Source of the DNA: Caryophanales bacterium UBA4691
GTDB taxonomy: Bacteria; Bacillota_I; Bacilli_A; RFN20; CAG-826
DNA length: 45,704 bases
Assembly: GCA_002404865.1 (NCBI GenBank)
Contig: DHKP01000020.1
Span: 1 to 45,704, forward strand
Direction: 5' to 3'
Shown: piece by piece, positions 34,886 to 42,351 of the stretch
Layout of the letters: each line of letters begins with the position of its first letter
Numbering within the stretch: position 1 is the first letter of the stretch
Position numbers and translations under genes: made by a program
Notes under the pieces: model-generated
Databases searched by the model: none
Seen by the model: only the letters and a program-made list of their open reading frames with translations
What the model was told of the DNA's origin: nothing

Positions 34886-36309
34886 TGAAAAACTCAGAGT
34901 ATAGCAAAGCAAAAGAAAGTCAGGTTCTTGAATTCAAGGCTGCCGAAAAAGGTCTACCAGCTAGTGTATTCGAAACTTACTGTAGCTTCGCCAATACGAA
35001 AGGCGGAACGATTGTTTTAGGAATAAAAGAAGGCGAAAAAGCGAACGTAATTGTAGGAGTAAGCAATGTTAAAAATTTGAAAAAAGATTTTTTCAACACG
35101 ATTTCTAATAAAACAAAAGTATCTGCTTGTTTAGGTGATGATGAATTATGGAATGAAAAAGTCATCGATGGAAAAACGATTGTTGAAATTGCCGTTCCTG
35201 AGGCCCCGTGCTCTTTGAAACCTTTATATTTAAATGGCAATCCAGCCCTGACTTATATAAGAAGGAATGATGGTGATTATCTTGCAAGCGAGTATGAAAG
35301 AAAAGCCATGGAATTAGATTCTTTCCCACAAAAACAAGATATGAGAGCAAATCAATTTAGAATCCATTTCAATGATCTGAACCAAGAAACACTTAAGGCA
35401 TATCGCTCTATGTTTAATGAAAAGAATCCAGACAACATTTTTATTACTCTTGATGATGTTTCTTTTTATAAGTCTATTGGAGCATTAACGAATAAAGACG
35501 GAACTTATCTTCCTACGAATGCAGCGGTACTACTATTTGGTAACTATCTTCAAATCAAACAAATATTCCCTGAATTTAATTTGGATTATCGAGAAAACGC
35601 TAGTCATTCGAGTCGTTGGGACTATCGGCTTGATGCTAGTGACTTGACTTGGAGTGGCAATGTTTTTGATTTTATTGTTAAAAGCGTTACTCATATGAAA
35701 CCGTTGCTACCTAATCCTTTTCATTTGTCCGACGATGGTATTACACAAAATGGCGGAATTCTCTTACTAGAATGTGTTCGCGAAGGAATCGCAAACGCAA
35801 TCTGCAATTGTGATTTCCTTTTATCTGGAGGAGTATCCATTGTTTACGAAGGAAATCGAATCCTTTTTAGAAACGCAGGGCGCATGCATTTATCACTCAA
35901 TCGAGCATTAATTGGCGGCGAAAGCAATCCAAGGAATGAAGGTGTTATGAATTTGCTTCATTTGGTGAAAATCGGCGATAAAGCAGGGACTGGCATCCCA
36001 AACATCGTTCTTAAAATGAAAAAGCTTGGTTATCCTGAACCTATTTGGGAAGATGATGCTTTTCCTAGCGTTACAACATTAACACTTTTATTACCGCCTT
36101 CTGGCGCTTTAAGACCAAACAAAGATATTGATAAGGATATTGTCGTTTTCCTCGCCAAAGAAGGGGAGAGCAATGTTACTTCGATTGCTAAAGCATTAAA
36201 TGTCAGTACCGCAACCATCAGCCTTGCGCTCAAAGCTCTAAAAGAAAAAAACGTGGTAAGTGATAATGGAAAAACGACAAAAGGAAAACTGTTTTTCCTC
36301 TCAAAATAG
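34885..36309 (+). CDS. AlbA_2-domain regulator with HATPase-like and winged-helix domains
   Basis: This 474-residue protein starts with an AlbA_2 (Schlafen-like, formerly AAA_4) domain around residues 10-130 (EFKAAEKGLPASVFETYCSF region, GGTIVLGIKEG). A middle part around 285-400 matches the HATPase_c_4/RecG-like domain (NGGILLLECVREGIANAICN, GDKAGTGIPNIV). It ends with a winged helix (about 415-470; SIAKALNVSTATISLALKAL). Such proteins are often annotated as ATP-dependent helicases or transcriptional regulators; some act in defence or mobile elements. It is bounded by AT-rich non-coding DNA on both sides, which suggests an acquired gene. Confidence 0.8.
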   Translation: MKNSEYSKAKESQVLEFKAAEKGLPASVFETYCSFANTKGGTIVLGIKEGEKANVIVGVSNVKNLKKDFFNTISNKTKVSACLGDDELWNEKVIDGKTIVEIAVPEAPCSLKPLYLNGNPALTYIRRNDGDYLASEYERKAMELDSFPQKQDMRANQFRIHFNDLNQETLKAYRSMFNEKNPDNIFITLDDVSFYKSIGALTNKDGTYLPTNAAVLLFGNYLQIKQIFPEFNLDYRENASHSSRWDYRLDASDLTWSGNVFDFIVKSVTHMKPLLPNPFHLSDDGITQNGGILLLECVREGIANAICNCDFLLSGGVSIVYEGNRILFRNAGRMHLSLNRALIGGESNPRNEGVMNLLHLVKIGDKAGTGIPNIVLKMKKLGYPEPIWEDDAFPSVTTLTLLLPPSGALRPNKDIDKDIVVFLAKEGESNVTSIAKALNVSTATISLALKALKEKNVVSDNGKTTKGKLFFLSK

Positions 36310-36483
36310 AACTTTGAATTTTGCGATTTTTGTTTTTAATTATGGCAATCGCAGAGAAATAAAATTTAATTATTCTTAGATTTTAGGCTGGTTTTTCTTA
36401 TCTTTTTTGTAATGTTTTTGCAAGAAATTCGCTTTGTTTTTTCCATTCCAAACGCGGATTTTATTCGTAATGATAGTCTCATT
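36310..36483. other. AT-rich intergenic stretch
   Basis: No gene is seen. GCGATT and AATCGC near 36322-36352 could form a weak stem. The frame running upstream of the lipoprotein start has no ribosome binding site and is not counted as coding. GATAGT at 36472-36477 lies six bases before the lipoprotein ATG. Confidence 0.4.
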
Positions 36484-37953
36484 ATGAAAAGCAAACGACT
36501 TCTATTCTTATTTTTATCTTCTCTCATCAGCGTGAGCTTATCTTCTTGCGGTTCTTCTCAAACGAGTGAAGAGCAAAAGACTAGTTCTTCTGAACCTGCG
36601 GAGAATTCAATAGAGGAGTCTTCGAAAGAAGAAACTTCTTCAATTCCATCCTCTTCACCTCTTGAAGGTGAGCCTATTCGGCCTAAAATAATCAAAGATA
36701 TCCCCCTTTCTTCGCTTCGCTTTGAGAAGCTTTTTGACGAATCTAGCTATGCTCTTCTAGGCGTAACCAAAGATGATTACTCTTCCCTAGACGGAATGCG
36801 CCTTGTTGTTCCTAATGAATACAATGGGCTTCCCGTTACTCGCATTGCTCGCGAGGCCTTTTTAGACTGCTCGTTTTTAAAAAGCGTTTCGATTTCCGAT
36901 AATGTTACTTTCATAGGAGAAAACGCCTTTTCTTCTTGCCCGATTCTAGAAGAAATCGTTATTTCTAAAGGAGTAATAGCGATTGGCGATAATTTTGTTT
37001 CTTCTTGTCGCGTTTTAAAATCGATTCAAGTCGATGAGAAAAGCGAAAGATTTTGCTCGCTTGATGGGGTTCTTTTCTCTAAAGATAAGAACAAACTCCT
37101 TGTTTATCCAGCTGGGAAGAAAGACTCCTCTTTTGTCATTCCGCAGTTTGTGAAAACGATTAAAGCTGGCGCGTTTAGTGGAGCGGAATCCCTCACCTCG
37201 CTACGTACATTTGAAAGCCATGACAAATTCGCTAGTTACGATGGGGTAATCTATTCAAAAAACGGAGACGAAATCATCGTGTTCCCTCCAGGAAAAGGAT
37301 TGGAAGGAAGTAAAGCTTTTGAAATTCGCGATGGCACGAAATCAATCGCTAGTAACGCTTTTGAGAGTGCAAGATTCTTAAAAGAAGTCGTTATTCCACA
37401 TGGGATAAAAAAGATTGGGAAAATGTCTTTTGCAAATTGCCTTTCTCTCCTTTCTATATTGATTCCTTCTACTACTAGAATGATTGGCCAGCTTGCCTTT
37501 GCTTCTTGCCCAAATTTAACGTCGATATTTGTTTACGAAGAGAGCAAATTTTATTCTTCAAATGATGGCATCTTGTATTCAAAAGACCGCGAGAGGCTAA
37601 TATGTTGCCCAAGCGGAAAAGAACTTGGGGATGATTTTAAAAAAGACCCTCCATTTACGATTCCTTCTAACGTTCGTGAAATTGAAGAATACGCTTTTTA
37701 TGGCTCGGCCTCACTTTCGAAAGTGGTCATTCCTGAGACGGTCAATGTTATTGGTAGCTATGCTTTCAAAGATTGCGCGAGCCTTCAAAAAGTCACTATT
37801 TCTAACAAGGTGAAAAGCGTAAGGGCCTCCATTTTTTATGGGTGTGATCTTCTTAAGGAAATTGTTTCTACTGGCGATGAACGGCCAAAGGGATGGAATC
37901 CTGCCTGGAGAAATGGCTGCGATGCAATGTCGCCTTTCAAAAATGAAAAATGA
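36484..37953 (+). CDS. Surface lipoprotein with BspA-type leucine-rich repeats (LRR_5)
   Basis: The protein of 489 residues starts with a lipoprotein signal peptide ending at lipobox LSSC (about residue 22), then a Ser/Glu-rich linker. About ten LRR_5 repeats of the BspA/TpLRR type follow (for example SIGENAF-like FIGENAFSSC and VIGSYAFKDCASL). It closes with PKGWNPAWRNGC, a common end of such repeat proteins. It should be anchored on the outer face of the membrane and bind host or bacterial surfaces. I chose the ATG at 36484 because it puts the signal peptide at the N terminus. Four tyrosine-containing YSKDR/FSKDKN inserts divide the repeats. Confidence 0.85.
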   Translation: MKSKRLLFLFLSSLISVSLSSCGSSQTSEEQKTSSSEPAENSIEESSKEETSSIPSSSPLEGEPIRPKIIKDIPLSSLRFEKLFDESSYALLGVTKDDYSSLDGMRLVVPNEYNGLPVTRIAREAFLDCSFLKSVSISDNVTFIGENAFSSCPILEEIVISKGVIAIGDNFVSSCRVLKSIQVDEKSERFCSLDGVLFSKDKNKLLVYPAGKKDSSFVIPQFVKTIKAGAFSGAESLTSLRTFESHDKFASYDGVIYSKNGDEIIVFPPGKGLEGSKAFEIRDGTKSIASNAFESARFLKEVVIPHGIKKIGKMSFANCLSLLSILIPSTTRMIGQLAFASCPNLTSIFVYEESKFYSSNDGILYSKDRERLICCPSGKELGDDFKKDPPFTIPSNVREIEEYAFYGSASLSKVVIPETVNVIGSYAFKDCASLQKVTISNKVKSVRASIFYGCDLLKEIVSTGDERPKGWNPAWRNGCDAMSPFKNEK

Positions 37954-38023
37954 TTTTCAGTCATAAAGATTTTGATTTCTTTACGTGAAGGGTATCTCTT
38001 TTTGTGCTAGCCTTTATTGACTT

Positions 38024-38833
38024 ATGACGATTAAAGAATTTGTAGCAAAAAGAAAAGAAGAATTAAGGGCGGAACTCCTCTCTCTTCCTAAGATTCCTCA
38101 TTTGTGCATTATTCGTGTTGGTAACGATCCTGCGAGCGAAGCTTATGTACGCGGGAAAAGCAAAGATTCAGCGGAAGTTGGTTTTCTTAGCGAGGTCATT
38201 GTTCTTCCCGAAAATAGCAGCCAAGAAATTCTTTTATCATTGATTGAGGAGAAGAATCAAGATCCAGAGATTGATGGGATTTTGGTTCAGCTCCCTGTTC
38301 CTCCTCAAATTTCTTCAAAAGCGATTAACGAAACGATTCTTCCTAGTAAAGACGTGGATGGGTTTGTTCCTGATAGTCATTTTATTCCTTGCACCCCTAA
38401 AGGAATTGTCGATTATCTTAAAAGCGAAGGATTTGTCTTTGAAGGCAAAAATGCGGTTGTTCTAGGAAGAAGCCAAATAGTTGGCTTACCGATGGCAAGG
38501 CTACTTACTTCTTTAAGCTCTAATGTGACCGTCCTTCATAGTAAGACGAGCGAGGAAGATCGAAAATTCTATTTAAAGCATGCGGATTTGATTGTCTCCG
38601 CGATTGGGAGACCCGGTTATATCGATACACGTTATGAACTAAAGCAAAGCGCAGTAGTGGTTGATGTTGGCATTAATCGTGACGAAGATGGGAAATTACA
38701 TGGAGACTGCAAACCCGCTTTGCCTGTCGCACTTCAGACGCCTGTGCCAGGCGGAGTGGGGCTATTAACGCGACTTGCGTTACTTGAAAACTTATTGGAG
38801 GCAACCAAAAATGAATTATTACATCGGAAATGA
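38024..38833 (+). CDS. folD: Bifunctional methylenetetrahydrofolate dehydrogenase/cyclohydrolase
   Basis: This 269-residue protein has the FolD features: RVGNDPASEAYVRGKSK with the catalytic Tyr41 and Lys45, GILVQLPVP, KDVDGF, VLGRSQIVGLPMA for NADP binding and TPVPGGVGLLT. It interconverts methylene-, methenyl- and formyl-tetrahydrofolate. It is slightly shorter than most. The last 23 bases overlap the next gene, whose ribosome binding site GGAGG lies within folD. Confidence 0.92.
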   Translation: MTIKEFVAKRKEELRAELLSLPKIPHLCIIRVGNDPASEAYVRGKSKDSAEVGFLSEVIVLPENSSQEILLSLIEEKNQDPEIDGILVQLPVPPQISSKAINETILPSKDVDGFVPDSHFIPCTPKGIVDYLKSEGFVFEGKNAVVLGRSQIVGLPMARLLTSLSSNVTVLHSKTSEEDRKFYLKHADLIVSAIGRPGYIDTRYELKQSAVVVDVGINRDEDGKLHGDCKPALPVALQTPVPGGVGLLTRLALLENLLEATKNELLHRK

Positions 38834-39419
38834 ATTTGTATATGGCTTAGAAAGGGCCGTGAAGGCTAGCGGTAACCCCATGCGTGTTAAGCTCGATACG
38901 AGCGAAGCGACCGACAAAGACTTTTTGCGCGCTAGTAAACTTGGCAGCGCCCAAAACGGATTAGGGCATGATAATTTCTTAAAAGGCATCACCGTTCAGC
39001 TTGACGTTATCGCTCCTCTCTATTGGTGGAAAGAGGCGCAGCGTTATCATTGGTTTGATTTCGTAAGCAGTGAATCTACGATGCATTGTTTGCTTAAGTT
39101 TGACATTTCTTCTCAATGCGTTGACGAAACCGATCCCGTCATTTTGAAGCGCATGAAGAAGCTTGTGGAAGAATATAGCCGTATCCAGGCTGACGAAGCT
39201 CATCAAAAAGAGCAAAAAGAGAAATGGAGAGTGCTTGTTGCCTCTTTGCCAGTAGGCTTTTGCCTAGGGGCGACGATGGTTACTAATTATCAGCAACTAA
39301 AAACTATGTACATTCAACGCCGGCATCACAAATTAAAAGAATGGCATGTTTTTTGTGATTGGTGTGAGAAACTTCCGCGCTTCTTAGAATTGACTGGCGC
39401 GAGTAAATACGCCAAATAG
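38811..39419 (+). CDS. ThyX-like (flavin-dependent thymidylate synthase-related) protein
   Basis: This protein of 202 residues resembles a family often seen unannotated in Firmicutes and their phages. Shared landmarks are VIAPLYWWKEAQRYHWFDF, ESTMHCLLKFD, TNYQQLKTMYIQRRHHKLKEW and FCDWCEKLPRFLELTG. The RRHHK segment recalls the substrate-binding arginine/histidine region of ThyX, but the full canonical RHRxxSxNxxSxR motif is not there. The overlap with folD is suggestive, since ThyX uses the FolD product methylene-tetrahydrofolate. The ATG at 38811 follows GGAGG at nine bases. The ThyX assignment is tentative. Confidence 0.55.
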   Translation: MNYYIGNEFVYGLERAVKASGNPMRVKLDTSEATDKDFLRASKLGSAQNGLGHDNFLKGITVQLDVIAPLYWWKEAQRYHWFDFVSSESTMHCLLKFDISSQCVDETDPVILKRMKKLVEEYSRIQADEAHQKEQKEKWRVLVASLPVGFCLGATMVTNYQQLKTMYIQRRHHKLKEWHVFCDWCEKLPRFLELTGASKYAK

Positions 39420-39477
39420 TCTATTTGTTTTTTTGAATCGTCGATATTCGACGATTTTATTTTATTGAGGTAGCAAA

Positions 39478-40650
39478 ATGAAAAAAGCGATGGTTTATCT
39501 TCAAAGCGGTGGCCCCACATCTGTCATAAATTGCTCTTTGCTCGGCGCCATTATGGAAGCAAAAAAACATCCTGAGATTTCTAAAATTTATGGCTCGCAT
39601 TTTGGCGTTGAAGGACTATTAAGCGATGATTTGATTGATCTTACCTCCCTTAGTGAGAATAAACTCGCTTTATTAAAACAAACTCCGGGCGCCGCGCTTG
39701 GCTCTAGCCGCCATAAAGTCGCTCCGGGCGAAGAAGAAGTGATTCTTAGCATTTTAGAAAAGCACGATATTGGGTATGTTCTCGTCAATGGCGGGAATGA
39801 TTCCATGGATACTTGCCTTAAGTTAGGCAATTATTTTGCAAATAAGGGCCTAGATATCCGCGTTATTGGCGTTCCAAAGACAATGGATAACGATTTGGTT
39901 GAGACCGATCACACCCCGGGCTTTGCTAGCTCCGCCAAATACATCATCAATACGGTGAAATCCCTTATTATTGACGCTTCTTGTTACCGCTCGGGAAAAG
40001 TGATTTTAGTGGAAGTTATGGGGCGTGACGCCGGGTGGAATGCCGCTAGCACGGATATTCTTGACGCTCCTTATCGCCCTGACTACATTTATTTCCGCGA
40101 AAACAATTTTGATTACGATACGTATTTAAAAGAGATCATCAAAACGCAAAAAGAAAAAGGCTTCTGCCTATGCGTCGTTTCAGAAGGGATAGAAGTCCCG
40201 CACGTCAACGCAGCGATACAAGATGAATTTGGCCATCAGATTTTAGATGGCGCGACCATTGAATTGGCGAAAAAGACAAAAGAAGATACAGGCTTAAATG
40301 TTCGTTCTATTTCTTTGTCGATCCCGACTCGTTGCTCTCCTTCTTTTACAAGCGGAGTTGATCAGAAAGAAGCTTATGGAGTCGGGGAATTCGCGGTTAA
40401 AATGGCAATCGAAGGAAGGACTAAAGCGATGGTTTCCATCGTTCGAGATTCTTCTAGCCCATATCGTGCTCATTACGAATTAGTCCCTGTTTCTAAGGTC
40501 GCAAATTGCATTAAGCTCATCCCTAGCGAATTTATCGTCGATCACACTAGGCTCAGCGATTCTTTCCGTGAATATATGCGTCCTTTGATTGAAGGCGACA
40601 TTGATGAATTAAAAGAAACTGCCGGGATAATTGAAGCGTTTTCCTTATAA
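39478..40650 (+). CDS. pfp: Phosphofructokinase, probably pyrophosphate-dependent
   Basis: This 390-residue protein has the PFK fold with QSGGPTSVINCS, TPGAALGSSRHK, NGGNDSMDT and GVPKTMDNDL. D108 and K134 occupy the positions that are Gly104 and Gly124 in E. coli ATP-PFK; Asp plus Lys there marks the PPi-dependent group. It would phosphorylate fructose 6-phosphate reversibly. N107 replaces the usual first Asp of GGDD, as in a subgroup of Firmicute enzymes. GAGGT precedes the ATG by about seven bases. Confidence 0.8.
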   Translation: MKKAMVYLQSGGPTSVINCSLLGAIMEAKKHPEISKIYGSHFGVEGLLSDDLIDLTSLSENKLALLKQTPGAALGSSRHKVAPGEEEVILSILEKHDIGYVLVNGGNDSMDTCLKLGNYFANKGLDIRVIGVPKTMDNDLVETDHTPGFASSAKYIINTVKSLIIDASCYRSGKVILVEVMGRDAGWNAASTDILDAPYRPDYIYFRENNFDYDTYLKEIIKTQKEKGFCLCVVSEGIEVPHVNAAIQDEFGHQILDGATIELAKKTKEDTGLNVRSISLSIPTRCSPSFTSGVDQKEAYGVGEFAVKMAIEGRTKAMVSIVRDSSSPYRAHYELVPVSKVANCIKLIPSEFIVDHTRLSDSFREYMRPLIEGDIDELKETAGIIEAFSL

Positions 40651-40655
40651 AAAGA

Positions 40656-40680
40656 AAAGTGGCTAAGAACTAGCCACTTT
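40656..40680. terminator. Bidirectional terminator between PFK and the DUF308 gene
   Basis: AAAGTGGCTA (40656-40665) and TAGCCACTTT (40671-40680) form a perfect 10-bp stem with loop AGAAC. On the minus strand a T-rich run follows the stem, so it ends the membrane-protein gene well. On the plus strand the tail is TTTAAATAT. Confidence 0.8.
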
Positions 40681-40702
40681 AAATATCTTTGCAAAATCTA
40701 TC

Positions 40703-41404
40703 TTAATTTTCTGAATTCGTTGTTGTGTTGTCTTCTTCTTTTGGCGTTGATTCAGCTTCAACCGCTACATCGCTTTTGACTTCTTTAACAAAGTTTTTGA
40801 CTTTCTTAACACCACGAGCGACTGCGACCGTAAGCGCTAATAAGCCAATTCCAGAAGCGATGAGCATGATTCCTAAAACGACTAGGAAGACGGTCATGAT
40901 AGTGTCTTGCCTAGTGAGATAGATGATTGCGAGAATTCCAACTGCGATGACTAATAATCCTCCAATCACCGAGACGATATTATTCATTAAGGTATTGAGC
41001 TTCTTTACGATATAGGCAATCGCGTAAATCAGAGCAACCGTGCCTAGCGTAATGAGCAAAATCCCTAAGAATAATCCAACGAATTTGAAAACAACTTCTA
41101 GCGATGTTTTTTCGGCATAAGTTAATACTAGGACAATACCCAGAGCTAATTCTAATGAACCGGTGAAGGCTTGTAGATAATCCGTTTTCACAATCGCGTG
41201 ATTTCCGATTCGAATGACGTCGATCACTCCAAGCGTCAAGCGAAGTGCGGCATCGAGCATAATTAGAATTCCGACAATGAGTAGCGCCGTTTTTTGGAAA
41301 TTAGCATTCGCGCAATAGATACAGCAAAGAATCCCGCCAGCGATAAGAATTAATGATTCGATTGAATTCCATATGGTCCAACCTATGCTTCCACGTTTCA
41401 GCAT
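40703..41404 (-). CDS. DUF308 (HdeD-like) membrane protein, paralogue 1
   Basis: This 233-residue protein has about six membrane helices and the pattern of small DUF308/HdeD-like proteins (WTIWNSIESLILIAGGILCC, FVGLFLGILLITLGTVALI). An acidic, Thr/Asn-rich tail of about 40 residues follows. Function is unknown. AAGGAGGA precedes the ATG. The promoter TTGTGC-17-TATAGT lies just upstream (minus strand, 41433-41461). It is related to the next gene upstream. Confidence 0.7.
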   Translation of the reverse strand: MLKRGSIGWTIWNSIESLILIAGGILCCIYCANANFQKTALLIVGILIMLDAALRLTLGVIDVIRIGNHAIVKTDYLQAFTGSLELALGIVLVLTYAEKTSLEVVFKFVGLFLGILLITLGTVALIYAIAYIVKKLNTLMNNIVSVIGGLLVIAVGILAIIYLTRQDTIMTVFLVVLGIMLIASGIGLLALTVAVARGVKKVKNFVKEVKSDVAVEAESTPKEEDNTTTNSEN

Positions 41405-41432
41405 ATTTATAAATCCTCCTTAAGACACTTTT

Positions 41433-41461
41433 ACTATATTGCTTTAACTAGATAAGCACAA
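41433..41461 (-). promoter_or_regulatory. Promoter of DUF308 paralogue 1
   Basis: On the minus strand TTGTGC (41456-41461) is separated by 17 bases from TATAGT (41433-41438). It starts right after the terminator of the upstream paralogue, so the two genes have separate transcripts. Confidence 0.5.
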
Positions 41462-41462
41462 A

Positions 41463-41490
41463 CAAAAAACCACTTTTTGAACAAAAGTGG
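41463..41490 (-). terminator. Terminator of DUF308 paralogue 2
   Basis: On the minus strand CCACTTTT pairs with AAAAGTGG around a five-base loop (41470-41490), followed by TTTTTTG. It separates the two tandem membrane-protein genes. Confidence 0.75.
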
Positions 41491-41505
41491 ATTATTTGTA
41501 TTTTT

Positions 41506-42285
41506 CTATTCTTTCGGGCCTTCGATTTGCTGGATCTCAACCGTGTTTTCAATTTGCTTTTCTTTGTCTTTGTTTTCTATTGTCGCATCAACATCAACTG
41601 GTTTTTCTTTGTAACTCGCTTGTTTTTTCGCTTCTTTTGGACTAACGATTTTATATTCCTTTTTGTTCTTCTTCAGCGTAATAAGCGTAATGATTCCTTG
41701 CGCGATGCCGGCGATAGAAAGAATTGAGCCAGTTAGTATGAGAACGATATTCGCGTTATTTTCTTTGTAATACAGAACCAAGATTGTAATGCCGACCCCA
41801 ATCAAAATCGCAGAGAATAGAATCTCTAAAACCGGCATGAACATCTTTGCGAATTTTTTCGCGATAGTAATGGAAGAGAAAACGATTAATAGAAGTCCGA
41901 TGACGATAAGAAGGACGGCGACAAAATGAGCGATGAGGAAAGTAATGACATGTTCCTTTGTGGAGGCGTAAAAATGGACTTCGAGCAAAACCATCACAAT
42001 CCCAATGGATAACTCGAACCCACCGATAAGCATCCCTGATTCATCGGAGTCATTTGGGCCTTTATAATGAGTCAAACTCATCACGATACGGAGAATCCCA
42101 TCCAATAAGATAAAGGCGCCGATCGCGTAAGCGACAAATGATTCGGTGTTTGTATCGCTTCCTTCTTTGTTGACGCAGGCTAGAGTAATTGCTAAAACCC
42201 CAGCGACCAATAAAATAACGGCTTCAATTAAATTCCAAATTGCCCAAAATCGATTCATTTTTTCGTCTTTTTTTATCTCATCCAT
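41506..42285 (-). CDS. DUF308 (HdeD-like) membrane protein, paralogue 2
   Basis: This protein of 259 residues has about six membrane helices after a short polar start (MDEIKKDEKMNRFWAIWNLIE), and a charged tail of about 60 residues with alternating Lys/Glu/Gln. The segments WAIWNLIEAVILLVAG and ILLDGILRIVMSLTH match paralogue 1. I prefer the ATG at 42285: AAGGAG lies eight bases upstream of it but only two bases upstream of the ATG at 42291. Function unknown. Confidence 0.7.
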   Translation of the reverse strand: MDEIKKDEKMNRFWAIWNLIEAVILLVAGVLAITLACVNKEGSDTNTESFVAYAIGAFILLDGILRIVMSLTHYKGPNDSDESGMLIGGFELSIGIVMVLLEVHFYASTKEHVITFLIAHFVAVLLIVIGLLLIVFSSITIAKKFAKMFMPVLEILFSAILIGVGITILVLYYKENNANIVLILTGSILSIAGIAQGIITLITLKKNKKEYKIVSPKEAKKQASYKEKPVDVDATIENKDKEKQIENTVEIQQIEGPKE

Positions 42286-42291
42286 GCTCAT

Positions 42292-42351
42292 TTCTCCTTC
42301 GGGTTTTCTTACTTTTAGGTATAGTATATCTATTTTGAGGCGAGAAAGAAT
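42292..42351. promoter_or_regulatory. Divergent promoter region
   Basis: TATAGT (42320-42325) faces the M29 gene, and TATACT on the other strand partly overlaps it. Both genes have normal Shine-Dalgarno sequences (GAGGCGAG for the M29 gene). Neither -35 box is clear. Confidence 0.4.

Noticed and set aside
36412..36483. N-terminal extension of the LRR lipoprotein
   Set aside because: It would place the signal peptide inside the protein; the start at 36484 gives a normal lipoprotein signal.
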